Shown: one piece after another, positions 41,076 to 49,765 of the stretch
Numbering within the stretch: position 1 is the first letter of the stretch
Layout of the letters: every line of letters begins with the position of its first letter
Assembly: GCA_021298555.1 (NCBI GenBank)
Contig: JAJTGE010000001.1
Span: 63,445 to 127,444 of the forward strand
Direction: 5' to 3'
Source of the DNA: Oxalobacteraceae bacterium
GTDB taxonomy: Bacteria > Pseudomonadota > Gammaproteobacteria > Burkholderiales > Burkholderiaceae_D
DNA: 64,000 nucleotides
Translations under genes and position numbers: made by a program
The notes under the pieces: model-generated
The model's database searches: none
Told to the model about the DNA's origin: nothing
Seen by the model: only the letters and a program-made list of their open reading frames with translations

Positions 41076-41441
41076 TTGACCAAGCGTCCACGCCCAGCAG
41101 ACGTATACCTACGATTCCTGCAACTGACTGAAACAGTTCGAGGTATGCCAGCACTTCCTCCGCTAGAACCTCTAGAGGAACGCATACTTGAACTCATAGC
41201 CTATGCAAGACAAAAAAAAGAACGTTTGTCAGTCAAAGATTTAATGGGCAAGCGCGAGCTGGGTTCGCCAGCAATGCTGCATGGACGCTTAAAATCCATG
41301 CGCGAAAAAGGCTGGATCAGACTAGAAGAAACCGAAGACGCAAGGCGCAAACAACTCGAACTCACACCCGCTGCATTGACCCACTTTGACAAACTTTCCC
41401 GTTGCCTGATTCAGGCGGTAAAAAAATCTGGGCTTGTTTAG
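41076..41441 (+). CDS. MarR-like winged-helix transcription factor
   Basis: The 121-residue protein has a basic N-terminus (TKRPRPADVYLRF), helices typical of a small winged-helix fold (LEERILELIAYARQKKERL) and a probable recognition segment SPAMLHGRLKSMREKGWIRL followed by the wing EETEDARRKQLELTPAAL. The wing and LTPAG-like end point to the MarR group. I chose a TTG start at 41076 because AAGGAAA at 41062-41068 is spaced for it; an in-frame TTG at 41016 coincides with the likely -10 region. Target genes are unknown. Confidence 0.78.
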   Translation: MTKRPRPADVYLRFLQLTETVRGMPALPPLEPLEERILELIAYARQKKERLSVKDLMGKRELGSPAMLHGRLKSMREKGWIRLEETEDARRKQLELTPAALTHFDKLSRCLIQAVKKSGLV

Positions 41442-41463
41442 TCATTTAGTACCCACACCGTAT

Positions 41464-41482
41464 CCGGGCGCATTGCGCCCGG
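41464..41482. other. GC-rich hairpin after the winged-helix gene
   Basis: CCGGGCGC (41464-41471) and GCGCCCGG (41475-41482) pair perfectly over 8 bp around the loop ATT. It lies between two converging genes, but neither side has a T run, so a Rho-independent terminator is not clearly supported. Confidence 0.6.
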
Positions 41483-41528
41483 GCTAGCATGATCCGGGTT
41501 TAGCCACAATCTACCACCGTCTGTTGGT

Positions 41529-41609
41529 TCATCTTTTCATGGTGATATAAACCGCTACGGCGATCACCAGAGCCACTCCCAGCTCCAATCCCACAATTAT
41601 CCATTCCAT
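41529..41609 (-). CDS. Small single-pass membrane protein of 26 residues, unrecognised
   Basis: This short gene encodes 26 residues: a tiny N-terminus (MEWIIVG), one hydrophobic helix (LELGVALVIAVAVYI) and a basic end (TMKR), which by the positive-inside rule puts the C-terminus in the cytoplasm. A textbook Shine-Dalgarno AAGGAG stands 6-7 bases ahead of the ATG at 41609. An in-frame ATG at 41630 would give 33 residues but has no such site. Size and layout resemble small regulatory subunits such as CydX or KdpF, but the sequence does not match them to my eye. No obvious partner is adjacent. Confidence 0.6.
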   Translation of the reverse strand: MEWIIVGLELGVALVIAVAVYITMKR

Positions 41610-41926
41610 CCAGCTCTCCTTCGCGCTCATCCATGACGTGAATGCCATCGCTACACATTACCGGCCTGCTCGCCGTGCTGTTTCGCAGTAAACGTCCAGA
41701 TGTTGTATTTCCGTGGAACACTTTGCCCGCTTGATTGTCGAATGGTAGCCGCTCACGTCAGACCATGCTTGGCATGACGAAGAAACTAAACTTATAGCCA
41801 AATTTCTTTGGGGCAAAAATCAAAAGTATTCCGCCCTTAAAACAGCACAAATGTTTGAAAAAAATCAAATATGGCACCACGTCAACACATCACATTCACA
41901 CTATCGCGATCTATAAGGAAGAAGCC

Positions 41927-42679
41927 ATGATCAATGAACCATGGATCAAGGACTTATTCGATGAAAAACCAGCTCGCTCCCTGGAAAGCATCCATAACGC
42001 TCTACATCCATCTAAGCAACAACTTGCTGCCTTGGAAGCCTATACAGAAAAAATTCGGCAATTAGAACGTAAACGTATTGCCCATGACTTGCATGATGAC
42101 TTGGGTGGACATCTGAGCGCTCTTAAGATGATGCTAAGTCATGTTTGGAAAAATCTTCCGCAGACAGCAGCGCTGACTAACCAGTATGCGTATCTGGATC
42201 AATTAATCAATGCCTGCATTGATTCTATTCATACTATTTCAGCCGATCTGATACCAGATCTCATTCAAGCCGGCTTACCTTCCGCACTCGCCTACTTAGC
42301 TAACGAATTAGAACGTCAAGCACAGATACCGTGTGAATTTCTATGCCGTCTACATACGGCCGATATAGACAAAAAAGTAGCGGCTACGCTGTTTAGAATT
42401 GCTCAAGAAGCTTGCACAAATATTCGCAAACATGCCAACGCTACCAGCGCAGAATTACATTTGTTCAGTAATGAGAGTGAAGTACAACTTGAAATTATTG
42501 ACAATGGTTGTGGTATCCCTGAAAAACTTAGCTATAGCTCGCAATCATTAGGATTACAGAGCATGCATGAACGAACTGCAGAACTCGGAGGCCGCCTGGT
42601 AATCGCTTCTCGCGGCGGCAAAGGAACCTTGCTATCAATTCGTGTCCCTTATTTTCCTGTAGCTGGGTTTAAAGATTAA
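41927..42679 (+). CDS. Cytosolic sensor histidine kinase, NarX-type (HisKA_3)
   Basis: The 250-residue kinase has no membrane segment. The N-terminal 45 residues lead straight into the HisKA_3 helix with the phosphorylated His in RKRIAHDLHDDLGGHLSALK, followed by an ATPase domain (FRIAQEACTNIRKHANATSA, IIDNGCGIPEK, SLGLQSMHERTAELGG). I chose the ATG at 41927 with ggaagaag upstream; an in-frame start at 41855 adds 24 residues with no conserved look. Its partner regulator follows after 16 bp. With no sensor domain it must take its signal from a partner protein or the cytoplasm. Confidence 0.88.
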   Translation: MINEPWIKDLFDEKPARSLESIHNALHPSKQQLAALEAYTEKIRQLERKRIAHDLHDDLGGHLSALKMMLSHVWKNLPQTAALTNQYAYLDQLINACIDSIHTISADLIPDLIQAGLPSALAYLANELERQAQIPCEFLCRLHTADIDKKVAATLFRIAQEACTNIRKHANATSAELHLFSNESEVQLEIIDNGCGIPEKLSYSSQSLGLQSMHERTAELGGRLVIASRGGKGTLLSIRVPYFPVAGFKD

Positions 42680-42695
42680 TTTTTAGTGATTGACT

Positions 42696-43367
42696 ATGAT
42701 ATCTATGAGCCAACCTTTGGCTCCGCGACGAAATGTACTCATTGTTGACGACCATTCCATCGTACGCGAAGGACTAAAAAAAATTATTGGCGATAGTGGC
42801 CAATTTACTATTAGTGCAGATGTCGAAAGTGGTTTGCTTGCTATTCAGCGAGTACGTGATACCGCGATAGACTTGGTTTTGTTAGATATTTCGCTACCGG
42901 ATAAAAATGGTATTGATGTACTGAAGCAAATTAAAAAAGAATACCCGAATCTGCCCGTCTTAATTCTGAGCTTGCACCCTGAAAATCACTATGCGGTGCG
43001 CGCGCTACAAGCCGGCGCTTCAGGTTATGTAAATAAAAAAAGCACATCGACTGAACTACTCGATGCTATGCACACTGCTATCAGTGGGCTCAAATTTATC
43101 ACACCCACTTTAGCTCAAGAACTGGCTCACGGTCTGAACAAGGACAGATCACGCGCACTCCATGCAAGCTTATCAGATCGAGAATATCAGACCCTCATCA
43201 TGATAGGCAGCGGCAAGACTGTGACAGAAATTGCCCAACAACTGACGCTATCAGTTAAAACCATCAGCATGTATAGATCTCGCCTGCTGCAAAAAATGAG
43301 CCTGCGAAATAACGCCGAGTTGACTCATTACGCCCTAAGAAACCAGCTGGTACCCGATTTGACCTAG
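42696..43367 (+). CDS. NarL/FixJ-type response regulator
   Basis: The 223-residue regulator has a receiver domain with the acidic pair in LIVDDHSIVREGLKKI, the phospho-acceptor Asp in LVLLDISLPDKNGID, and the conserved Lys in YVNKKSTSTEL, then a LuxR-type helix-turn-helix (LSDREYQTLIMIGSGKTVTE and LTLSVKTISMYRSRLLQKM). It follows the HisKA_3 kinase gene and pairs with it. The start may be 42696 or 42705; neither has a strong Shine-Dalgarno sequence. flgM and flhDC lie just downstream, so a flagellar target is possible. Confidence 0.92.
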   Translation: MISMSQPLAPRRNVLIVDDHSIVREGLKKIIGDSGQFTISADVESGLLAIQRVRDTAIDLVLLDISLPDKNGIDVLKQIKKEYPNLPVLILSLHPENHYAVRALQAGASGYVNKKSTSTELLDAMHTAISGLKFITPTLAQELAHGLNKDRSRALHASLSDREYQTLIMIGSGKTVTEIAQQLTLSVKTISMYRSRLLQKMSLRNNAELTHYALRNQLVPDLT

Positions 43368-43514
43368 GGCCTGCTTCGCATTATAAGTTGCACATACGCT
43401 AAACAGGATTTGCACTATTGATACTTTCAGATACTCAAGATTCGGGGCAAATTGCCGTTATTACTATTGAATACAGATACTGGTGCAGCGGGCAGTATTA
43501 ACACAGGAAAAATC

Positions 43515-43808
43515 ATGAATACCAACGATCCGGCGGGTAATGAGACGCCAGTCGGTCATTCCGGCGAAAATAAATTATCACCTCCAGTCAGTGGCGGGAC
43601 TGTCTCTGCGCACCCGATTACTACTCCGCTCAGTCATTCCCGACCTTCGCGTCTGACTGGCTCAAGCTCCTTAAGTCGCTCGGTCAATTCTCTACGGATT
43701 ACTGAACTTCGTCAAAAAATTGCAGACGGTAGCTACACGCTTGATGCTGCCAGAATTGCTGAGAGCCTTATGAATGCAGCACGTGATTTTTTTATTCGTC
43801 GCCACTGA
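43515..43808 (+). CDS. flgM: Anti-sigma-28 factor FlgM
   Basis: FlgM binds FliA and blocks late flagellar genes until it is exported through the finished hook. The 97-residue product fits the family: a disordered Pro/Ser-rich N-terminal half and a conserved C-terminal sigma-binding segment (LRITELRQKIADGSYTLDAA, then RIAESLMNAARDFF). AGGAAAA precedes the ATG at 43515; upstream in-frame starts add non-conserved residues. It lies away from flgA/flgN, its usual neighbours, and instead faces flhDC. Confidence 0.88.
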   Translation: MNTNDPAGNETPVGHSGENKLSPPVSGGTVSAHPITTPLSHSRPSRLTGSSSLSRSVNSLRITELRQKIADGSYTLDAARIAESLMNAARDFFIRRH

Positions 43809-43850
43809 ATTTCAGCGCGCCCCTTTTGCCCAGAGTTACAACGCTTTACG

Positions 43851-44372
43851 CTACAGGGGTAATTTCTTCCCGGCACGCGAAGGTGGATGACATAAGCCGC
43901 AACGGTAAGCATGGTGTAAGTCAAACGTATGGCTAATGAAGTGTCCATGACAATCACTGCACTTAGCTAGCGTTAACTGCTTGCTATCAAAAAATCGTAA
44001 TAAGGTCCACGCTCGGGTGAGCGACAGCACGGGTACCTGATCGGGGTCACTGCCAACCTGCTCTTGATACAAACGATAGCTTTTAATGACAGCCGAAATG
44101 CCGTTAGCCTGCGTGTGCTGTACTAAATAACAGTAAATATTCATAAACAGTGAAGCATGAATATTCGGCTGCCAGCTGACAAACCAGTCAGTAGAAAAAG
44201 GGAGCATGCCTTTGGGTGGAGATACGCCGCGTATTTCTTTATACAACCTTGACAGGCGCTCTCTGGAAAGAGTTGTTTCATTCTCGAGTACTTGTAGACG
44301 CGCACCTAATTCAATTAGTTGCGAGGCAAGCCGAATTTGTACGCCATCGGATACGACACTTTTAGTAGTCAT
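43851..44372 (-). CDS. flhC: Flagellar master transcriptional activator FlhC
   Basis: FlhC and FlhD form the FlhD4C2 complex that activates class II flagellar promoters. The 173-residue protein has the FlhC core (SRERLSRLYKEIRGVSPPKG, LPFSTDWFVSWQPNIHASLF) and the four zinc Cys in CSDCHGHF and CGLCHPP. Length is slightly below the 190 or so of enterobacterial FlhC, mostly at the ends. It follows flhD by 21 bp on the - strand. Confidence 0.95.
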   Translation of the reverse strand: MTTKSVVSDGVQIRLASQLIELGARLQVLENETTLSRERLSRLYKEIRGVSPPKGMLPFSTDWFVSWQPNIHASLFMNIYCYLVQHTQANGISAVIKSYRLYQEQVGSDPDQVPVLSLTRAWTLLRFFDSKQLTLAKCSDCHGHFISHTFDLHHAYRCGLCHPPSRAGKKLPL

Positions 44373-44393
44373 AATAAACTGCGACCAGTTTGA

Positions 44394-44714
44394 CTAACAC
44401 TCCTTGCCCTCAAAGGGCTGAGCAGCCATCAATATCGCTGCATGTGTATTGGTCAGAGAGATTTCCCGACCTTGTCGTGTCAACAGTTCAATAATGCTTG
44501 CATCATCAAAACGCAGCCGCGCCAGCATCATATTGCCTGACGCTAGCCTGATGACTTGTGCGCTCGATAATTTATCGAGCACGTCGACTAATTTACCTGG
44601 CAAGCCCAAACGAAATATTGCGCTGTCACGATCGGCGCGTATCATCTCTCGCGCCAAGATTAGATAACTCAGATTCGCATCTCGAATCTCAGACAGAATT
44701 TCATGACTTTTCAC
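44394..44714 (-). CDS. flhD: Flagellar master transcriptional activator FlhD
   Basis: FlhD is the DNA-specificity partner of FlhC. The 106-residue helical protein shows the family pattern: ILSEIRDANLSYLILAREMI near the start, and AIFRLGL then LRFDDASIIELLTR. The start is GTG at 44714, giving MKSHEIL, with AAGGAAG upstream. flhDC stands as its own unit between cysB and flgM, with about 150 bp upstream for control. Confidence 0.94.
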   Translation of the reverse strand: MKSHEILSEIRDANLSYLILAREMIRADRDSAIFRLGLPGKLVDVLDKLSSAQVIRLASGNMMLARLRFDDASIIELLTRQGREISLTNTHAAILMAAQPFEGKEC

Positions 44715-44862
44715 ACGACTTCCTTCGATCTATTACGACACAACTACGAGCTTGCGTGCCATATTCTGAGATCAGTTTCTGCTTAAGGATAGCAGTGCTG
44801 GTCGGTAATTTTTGTCAGTGCAGCCAGATTAAATTTGTCAGTCGTAGTCTTACATCAGCGGG

Positions 44863-45804
44863 TTACAGTTCGTAGCTCTCATGACCACCTGCCAATGCAT
44901 GTTCGACCATTTTGCGCGTCAAGGTAGGGGCAAGTAACTCTATAAAAATAAATACATAGCTGCGCAAATACGCTCCTTCTTTTAATGCAACGCGCGAAAG
45001 ATTCATACCAAACAAATGGCCCGCAGGAATCGCTTTGAGAGCCACATCACGCAAAGAGTTGTAGGCCAAACCAGCAATAATGCCTACTCCCATACCCAAT
45101 TCCACATAAGTTTTGATCACATCGGCATCTATCGCTTCAAGTACCACGTCGGGTTTGAGTCCACGGCGCGCAAACGCCTGATCTATTTTGTTTCTGCCAG
45201 CGAATGCCGCATCGTAGGTAATGAGTGGGTAAGCTGCGATATCTTCTAATGTGATGGACTTGAGTTTGAGCAGCGGGTGCTCGGTGGGTACAACAATCAT
45301 GTGCTCCCACTGAAAACAAGGCAGTGACACCAGACCATCAACTTCAGCAATCGCTTCAGTGGCAATCGCCATGTCGGCCTGATTGTTCAGCACCATGTCT
45401 CCGACTTGCTTGGGATTACCCTGCAATAAAGACAGCCTAACCTTGGGAAATTTTTGTGAAAACTGCTGTACTACCGACGGCAAAGAGTAGCGTGCTTGCG
45501 TGTGCGTGGTGGCAATCGTAAAGCTGCCCGAATCCTGAGCAGCGAATTCCTTGCCTATGCTTTTGAGACCCTCAACTTCTTGCAGTATCAATTCCACCGA
45601 CTTGAGCACCTGCCTGCCCGGCTCAGTCAGGCCACGTATACGTTTACCATGCCGGCTGAAAATATCGATGCCCAGTTCCTCTTCCAGCTCAATGATGGCT
45701 TTGGAAACACCCGGCTGAGACGTAAAAAGGGCTTTGGCAGCATCTGTCAGGTTGAAATTTTGTCTGACCGCCTCGCGCACAAAACGAAATTGGTGGAGAT
45801 TCAT
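44863..45804 (-). CDS. cysB: LysR-type regulator CysB
   Basis: CysB activates sulfate assimilation genes under sulfur limitation, with N-acetylserine or O-acetylserine as inducer. The 313-residue protein has the CysB-type N-terminal helix-turn-helix (MNLHQFRFVREAVRQNFNLT, FTSQPGVSKAIIELEEELG, RHGKRIRGLTEPG) and the effector domain with TTHTQARYSLPSVVQQF, a CysB/Cbl hallmark. It is divergent from the TauE-cysI cluster, with 212 bp between them that should hold its binding sites. Confidence 0.95.
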   Translation of the reverse strand: MNLHQFRFVREAVRQNFNLTDAAKALFTSQPGVSKAIIELEEELGIDIFSRHGKRIRGLTEPGRQVLKSVELILQEVEGLKSIGKEFAAQDSGSFTIATTHTQARYSLPSVVQQFSQKFPKVRLSLLQGNPKQVGDMVLNNQADMAIATEAIAEVDGLVSLPCFQWEHMIVVPTEHPLLKLKSITLEDIAAYPLITYDAAFAGRNKIDQAFARRGLKPDVVLEAIDADVIKTYVELGMGVGIIAGLAYNSLRDVALKAIPAGHLFGMNLSRVALKEGAYLRSYVFIFIELLAPTLTRKMVEHALAGGHESYEL

Positions 45805-46016
45805 TGCAGCTCCCGTCGCATCCAGAAAATCATTCAGAACTTAAGTCATTGATTTTCATGTATTTTTAATGATTTTTTTGGTTAAATAATGCCAATTAGA
45901 AAATACTCTTAGGCAGGACTTCTATATATCTGCAAATCATATAAGCAAATAAATTCTCTGTCGTTTGGAATATAGACGAAGTTTATTAGCATTTCGGCTT
46001 CTTTGTGTGAGGCCTT

Positions 46017-46790
46017 ATGACGCTTACTTATGTGATTTCCGGTTTTGCCGTGGGTCTGCTAGTCGGATTGACGGGCGTGGGTGGCGGTTCGCTCATGACG
46101 CCTTTACTGACCTTGTTGTTTGGAGTTAATCCAACCGTGGCGGTAGGTACTGATCTCGCGTTCGCCTCCATTACCAAAACTGCCGGCACACTGGCCCACA
46201 GAATACGTAACAACATTCATTGGGAAATCGTCGTTCGCCTGTGTATAGGCGCGCTGCCAGCCGCTGTAATCGCCACGTTGGTGCTGAAATACTTTGGCGC
46301 ACTCGATAAACACATAGGACAAATCATTCGCTACGCGATTGCGTTCTCAGTATTGCTGACCGTGGTGGCCATTATTGGTCGCGGTCGCATGCTGGCGTGG
46401 ATGAACTCTCACCCCGAACGCCAACTGCATGGACGTAAACAAGCCATTGCTACCATCATCGCCGGTAGCATTATTGGGGCTCTGGTGACGATTTCTTCTA
46501 TAGGTGCAGGCGCTATCGGAGCAACTATTTTGGTACTGCTGTATCCCAATTTAAAACCGGCGGAAGTGGCAGGAACAGATATCGCGTATGCCGTGCCACT
46601 AACCGCTATTGCGGCACTAGGACACTGGTGGTTGGGCTCTATTAATTGGGAGCTACTAGTGATGTTGCTGCTGGGCTCAGTGCCCGGCATCACGATAGGT
46701 TCACTCGTTGCACGCTCTGTGCCTGAACAATTCTTACGCGGCTTACTTGCCACTACCTTAACGGGTGTGGCGGCTAAGCTGGTTCTGTAA
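46017..46790 (+). CDS. TauE/SafE-family membrane permease
   Basis: The 257-residue protein has about eight hydrophobic segments and the family motifs GLLVGLTGVGGGSLMTPLL and GALVTISSIGAGAIGATILV. TauE/SafE proteins export sulfite or sulfoacetate, or import related sulfur compounds. As first gene of the cys cluster, 23 bp before cysI and divergent from cysB, it may relieve sulfite build-up or take up sulfate; direction cannot be read from sequence. A possible -35 TTGGTT (45878-45883) and -10 AATACT (45902-45907), 18 bp apart, lie upstream. Confidence 0.88.
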   Translation: MTLTYVISGFAVGLLVGLTGVGGGSLMTPLLTLLFGVNPTVAVGTDLAFASITKTAGTLAHRIRNNIHWEIVVRLCIGALPAAVIATLVLKYFGALDKHIGQIIRYAIAFSVLLTVVAIIGRGRMLAWMNSHPERQLHGRKQAIATIIAGSIIGALVTISSIGAGAIGATILVLLYPNLKPAEVAGTDIAYAVPLTAIAALGHWWLGSINWELLVMLLLGSVPGITIGSLVARSVPEQFLRGLLATTLTGVAAKLVL

Positions 46791-46813
46791 ATCGGATTAT
46801 CCAAGGACTTTCT

Positions 46814-48511
46814 ATGTATCGCTACGACCAGTACGACCATCAAATCGTTAAGGAACGCGTCGCACAATTTAAAAGCCAGGTTGAACGCCGCCTGTCTGAT
46901 GAACTCAGCGAAGATGAATTCCGACCACTCAGATTACAAAATGGTCTCTACATGCAGCGGCATGCTTACATGCTGCGGGTAGCTATTCCTTATGGCTTAT
47001 TGTCATCAGCACAAATGCGTAAACTGGGGCACATAGCACGCGCTTACGATCGCGGCTATGGCCATTTCACCACGCGTCAGAATATTCAATACAACTGGAT
47101 TGAACTTGAGCAAACGCCTGAAATACTGGCTGAATTAGCTTCGGTTGAAATGCACGCAATTCAAACGTCGGGTAATTGCATACGTAACATCACCGCCGAT
47201 CAGTTTTCCGGCGTGGCTGCCGATGAGTTAGCCGACCCACGGCCATATATAGAAATTTTGCGTCAGTGGAGTACCTTCCATCCTGAATTTGCATATCTGC
47301 CACGCAAATTCAAAATCGCTGTCAACGCGGCGGCTGAAGATCGCGCTGCTGTTCAGGTACACGATATCGGTCTTAATCTCATCAAAAATTCTGCAGGCGA
47401 ATTAGGTTTTCAAGTGTTGGTGGGTGGTGGGCTAGGTCGGACTCCCATCATAGGCAGTGTGGTTCGTGAATTCCTGCCTTGGGAACACCTGCTGACCTAC
47501 ACCGAAGCCATCATGCGTGTGTATAACCAGTACGGACGTCGCGATAACAAATACAAAGCCCGCATAAAAATACTGCTCAAAGCTTTAGGTGTAGAAGAAT
47601 TCACGCGTCAGGTTGAAGCTGAATGGTTAGCTACCAAAGATAGTCCCAGCACCATCACTCACGAAGAACTCAACCGCATGAGCAGCTATTTTGCGCCGCC
47701 TGCCTACGAAAATCTTCCTAGTGATGAAACTGCTTTGCAATCACTACGCACACAAAATAAACCTTTCTCTAACTGGGTACTGCGTAATGTTCGCCCGCAC
47801 AAAGTGAGTGGCTATGCCATTGTCTCAGTGTCATTGAAAAAAACAGGTGTACCGCCCGGCGATGCGACGGCTGATCAAATCGATTTCATAGCTGATTTAG
47901 CTGATCGCTACAGCTTTGGTGAATTGCGTGTTACCCATGAACAAAATCTCGTTCTTGCCGATGTTAAGCAATCGGAGTTGCTGCCGTTGTGGGAAGAACT
48001 CAAGGCGCATGGTTTAGCCACACCCAATATTGGTCTGCTCACCGATATCATTTGCTGCCCGGGGGGTGATTTCTGTTCACTGGCCAACGCCAAATCGATT
48101 CCGATTGCGCAAGCGATTGCTGAACGTTTTGATAGTCTGGATTTTCAGCACGATATCGGTGAAATTGAACTCAATATTTCTGGCTGCATCAATGCTTGCG
48201 GTCACCATCACGTAGGATCGATAGGCATACTGGGTGTCGACAAAGATGGTTCAGAGTGGTACCAAGTATCGATAGGTGGCGCACAAGGCAATCAAAGCGC
48301 GATAGGCAAAATCATAGGCCCATCATTTTCTGCCGGACAAATGCCAGAAGTCATCAGCCGCTTGTTGGAAGTGTATGTACGCGACCGTATAGAAGAAGAG
48401 CGTTTTATTGATACCGTCAACCGTATAGGTATCAATCCGTTTAAGGATCATGTGTACGCCACACCGATTAAACATGCCGCCTTTGTCGCTGGCGAGGATG
48501 CATATGCCTAA
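46814..48511 (+). CDS. cysI: Sulfite reductase hemoprotein (nitrite/sulfite reductase family) CysI
   Basis: CysI reduces sulfite to sulfide with siroheme and a [4Fe-4S] cluster. The 565-residue protein shows the two-fold repeat of the family and the cluster/siroheme Cys motifs CCPGGDFCSLANAKS and SGCINACGHHHVG. No cysJ flavoprotein is adjacent, which suggests ferredoxin or another electron donor. The gene overlaps DUF934 by 8 bp, an arrangement common in beta- and gammaproteobacteria. Confidence 0.95.
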   Translation: MYRYDQYDHQIVKERVAQFKSQVERRLSDELSEDEFRPLRLQNGLYMQRHAYMLRVAIPYGLLSSAQMRKLGHIARAYDRGYGHFTTRQNIQYNWIELEQTPEILAELASVEMHAIQTSGNCIRNITADQFSGVAADELADPRPYIEILRQWSTFHPEFAYLPRKFKIAVNAAAEDRAAVQVHDIGLNLIKNSAGELGFQVLVGGGLGRTPIIGSVVREFLPWEHLLTYTEAIMRVYNQYGRRDNKYKARIKILLKALGVEEFTRQVEAEWLATKDSPSTITHEELNRMSSYFAPPAYENLPSDETALQSLRTQNKPFSNWVLRNVRPHKVSGYAIVSVSLKKTGVPPGDATADQIDFIADLADRYSFGELRVTHEQNLVLADVKQSELLPLWEELKAHGLATPNIGLLTDIICCPGGDFCSLANAKSIPIAQAIAERFDSLDFQHDIGEIELNISGCINACGHHHVGSIGILGVDKDGSEWYQVSIGGAQGNQSAIGKIIGPSFSAGQMPEVISRLLEVYVRDRIEEERFIDTVNRIGINPFKDHVYATPIKHAAFVAGEDAYA

Positions 48512-49031
48512 CATTATCAAAGACAAAGCCATAGTCTCCGACGATTGGACGGTACTAAAATTAACCGAAGGCATAGCACCCGAATCGGTTGTTGTGCCTG
48601 CAGGTAAACAGATCGTTCCTCTCAAAGTCTGGTTGACTCAACAAACGCAATTAGCTGCGCGCAGTGATGTTGGCGTATGGTTTGCCAGCGATGAACGTGC
48701 CGAAGACTTGGGCGCTGCAGTCACTACCTTGCCACTGATTGCGATTGATTTCCCCAGTTTTTCAGATGGTCGTGGTTACTCTATCGCTTATCAGCTACGG
48801 GCCAAATACGGCTTTGAAGGGGAGCTGCGAGCCATAGGCGATGTGTTACGAGATCAACTGTTTTACATGCAGCGTGTGGGCTTTAATGCCTTTGCCACGC
48901 GTGCCGACAGATCGATAGACGATGCGCTTAAAGGCTTAACTGATTTTTCAGACACATACCAAACCTCCTGGGATCAAAAAACCCCTCTCTTTCGCCGAGT
49001 GTCGCGCCCTGCCGCTGAGGAAACGCTATGA
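48504..49031 (+). CDS. DUF934 protein, sulfite-reductase associated
   Basis: DUF934 proteins nearly always sit beside cysI and are thought to support sulfite reduction, but the exact role is not settled. The 175-residue protein has the conserved LPLIAIDFPSFSDGRGYSIA and LRAKYGFEGELRAIGDVLRD, then FYMQRVGFNAFATRAD. I chose the ATG at 48504 (MPNIIKD) with gagg upstream; longer in-frame starts lie inside cysI. The stop overlaps cysH by 4 bp. Confidence 0.92.
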   Translation: MPNIIKDKAIVSDDWTVLKLTEGIAPESVVVPAGKQIVPLKVWLTQQTQLAARSDVGVWFASDERAEDLGAAVTTLPLIAIDFPSFSDGRGYSIAYQLRAKYGFEGELRAIGDVLRDQLFYMQRVGFNAFATRADRSIDDALKGLTDFSDTYQTSWDQKTPLFRRVSRPAAEETL

Positions 49032-49765
49032 GTGCGGCAAACTACGATAGAGTACTGGCAGAAACTCACGCCACGCTGACGCGTATCGCTAAGGACTATG
49101 CTCCTGCTGTATTTGCATCCAGTTTGGCTGCAGAAGATATGGTGCTTACCGATCTCATTTTAAAAAACAAGCTGGCTATCGCTATTTTCACGCTAGAAAC
49201 TGGTCGTCTACATGCCGAAACATTGGGTGTGCTTACCGCTATACGGTCACACTACGGTGTCGATCTGGCGCAATACAAACCTGATCCAGCAGCTATCGAG
49301 GCCTATATCAGCGAAAATGGTCTCAATGCATTTTATGACAGCGTAGAAATGCGCAAAGAATGCTGCCGTATCCGCAAAGTGGAGCCACTCAATCGTGCAC
49401 TCGCCGGTAACAAAGCCTGGATCACTGGACAGCGCCGCGCGCAATCGAGTACGCGCAGCGACTTGGCTGTGCAAGAAGATGATGCAACACACGCCATGCA
49501 AAAATTTAATCCGCTAGCGGACTGGACAGAAGAGCAGATTTGGCACTACATCCATAGTAACCAGGTGCCTTACAATCCCCTGCATGATCAGGGTTACCCG
49601 TCCATAGGCTGCGAGCCCTGCACGCGCGCCATACAGCCCGGCGAAGATATACGTGCTGGTCGCTGGTGGTGGGAATCGCCAGACACTAAAGAATGCGGAT
49701 TGCATATTGTTGATGGCAAACTCATACGAATTAAACCTGCTGCTACCGAGATACCTACATCATGA
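49028..49765 (+). CDS. cysH: Assimilatory adenylyl-sulfate (APS) reductase CysH
   Basis: CysH reduces activated sulfate to sulfite with thioredoxin. The 245-residue protein has the PP-loop-like N-terminal fold and both Cys pairs of a [4Fe-4S] enzyme: ECCRIRKVEPL and GCEPCTRAI. This marks the APS reductase subtype, which acts directly on APS. No cysC (APS kinase) is present and cysN carries no kinase fusion, which agrees with an APS route. The catalytic C-terminal Cys is in ECGLH. Confidence 0.93.
   Translation: MSAANYDRVLAETHATLTRIAKDYAPAVFASSLAAEDMVLTDLILKNKLAIAIFTLETGRLHAETLGVLTAIRSHYGVDLAQYKPDPAAIEAYISENGLNAFYDSVEMRKECCRIRKVEPLNRALAGNKAWITGQRRAQSSTRSDLAVQEDDATHAMQKFNPLADWTEEQIWHYIHSNQVPYNPLHDQGYPSIGCEPCTRAIQPGEDIRAGRWWWESPDTKECGLHIVDGKLIRIKPAATEIPTS

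Noticed and set aside
41500-41721. 73-residue - strand open frame overlapping the small membrane gene
   Set aside because: It is in a different frame from the 26-residue protein, has no good start site, and reads as low-complexity Gly/Ser sequence.
43390-43420. Sigma-28-like elements (TAAAC and GATAC) before flgM
   Set aside because: Spacing is two bases short and the -10 lacks GCC, so I cannot support it.
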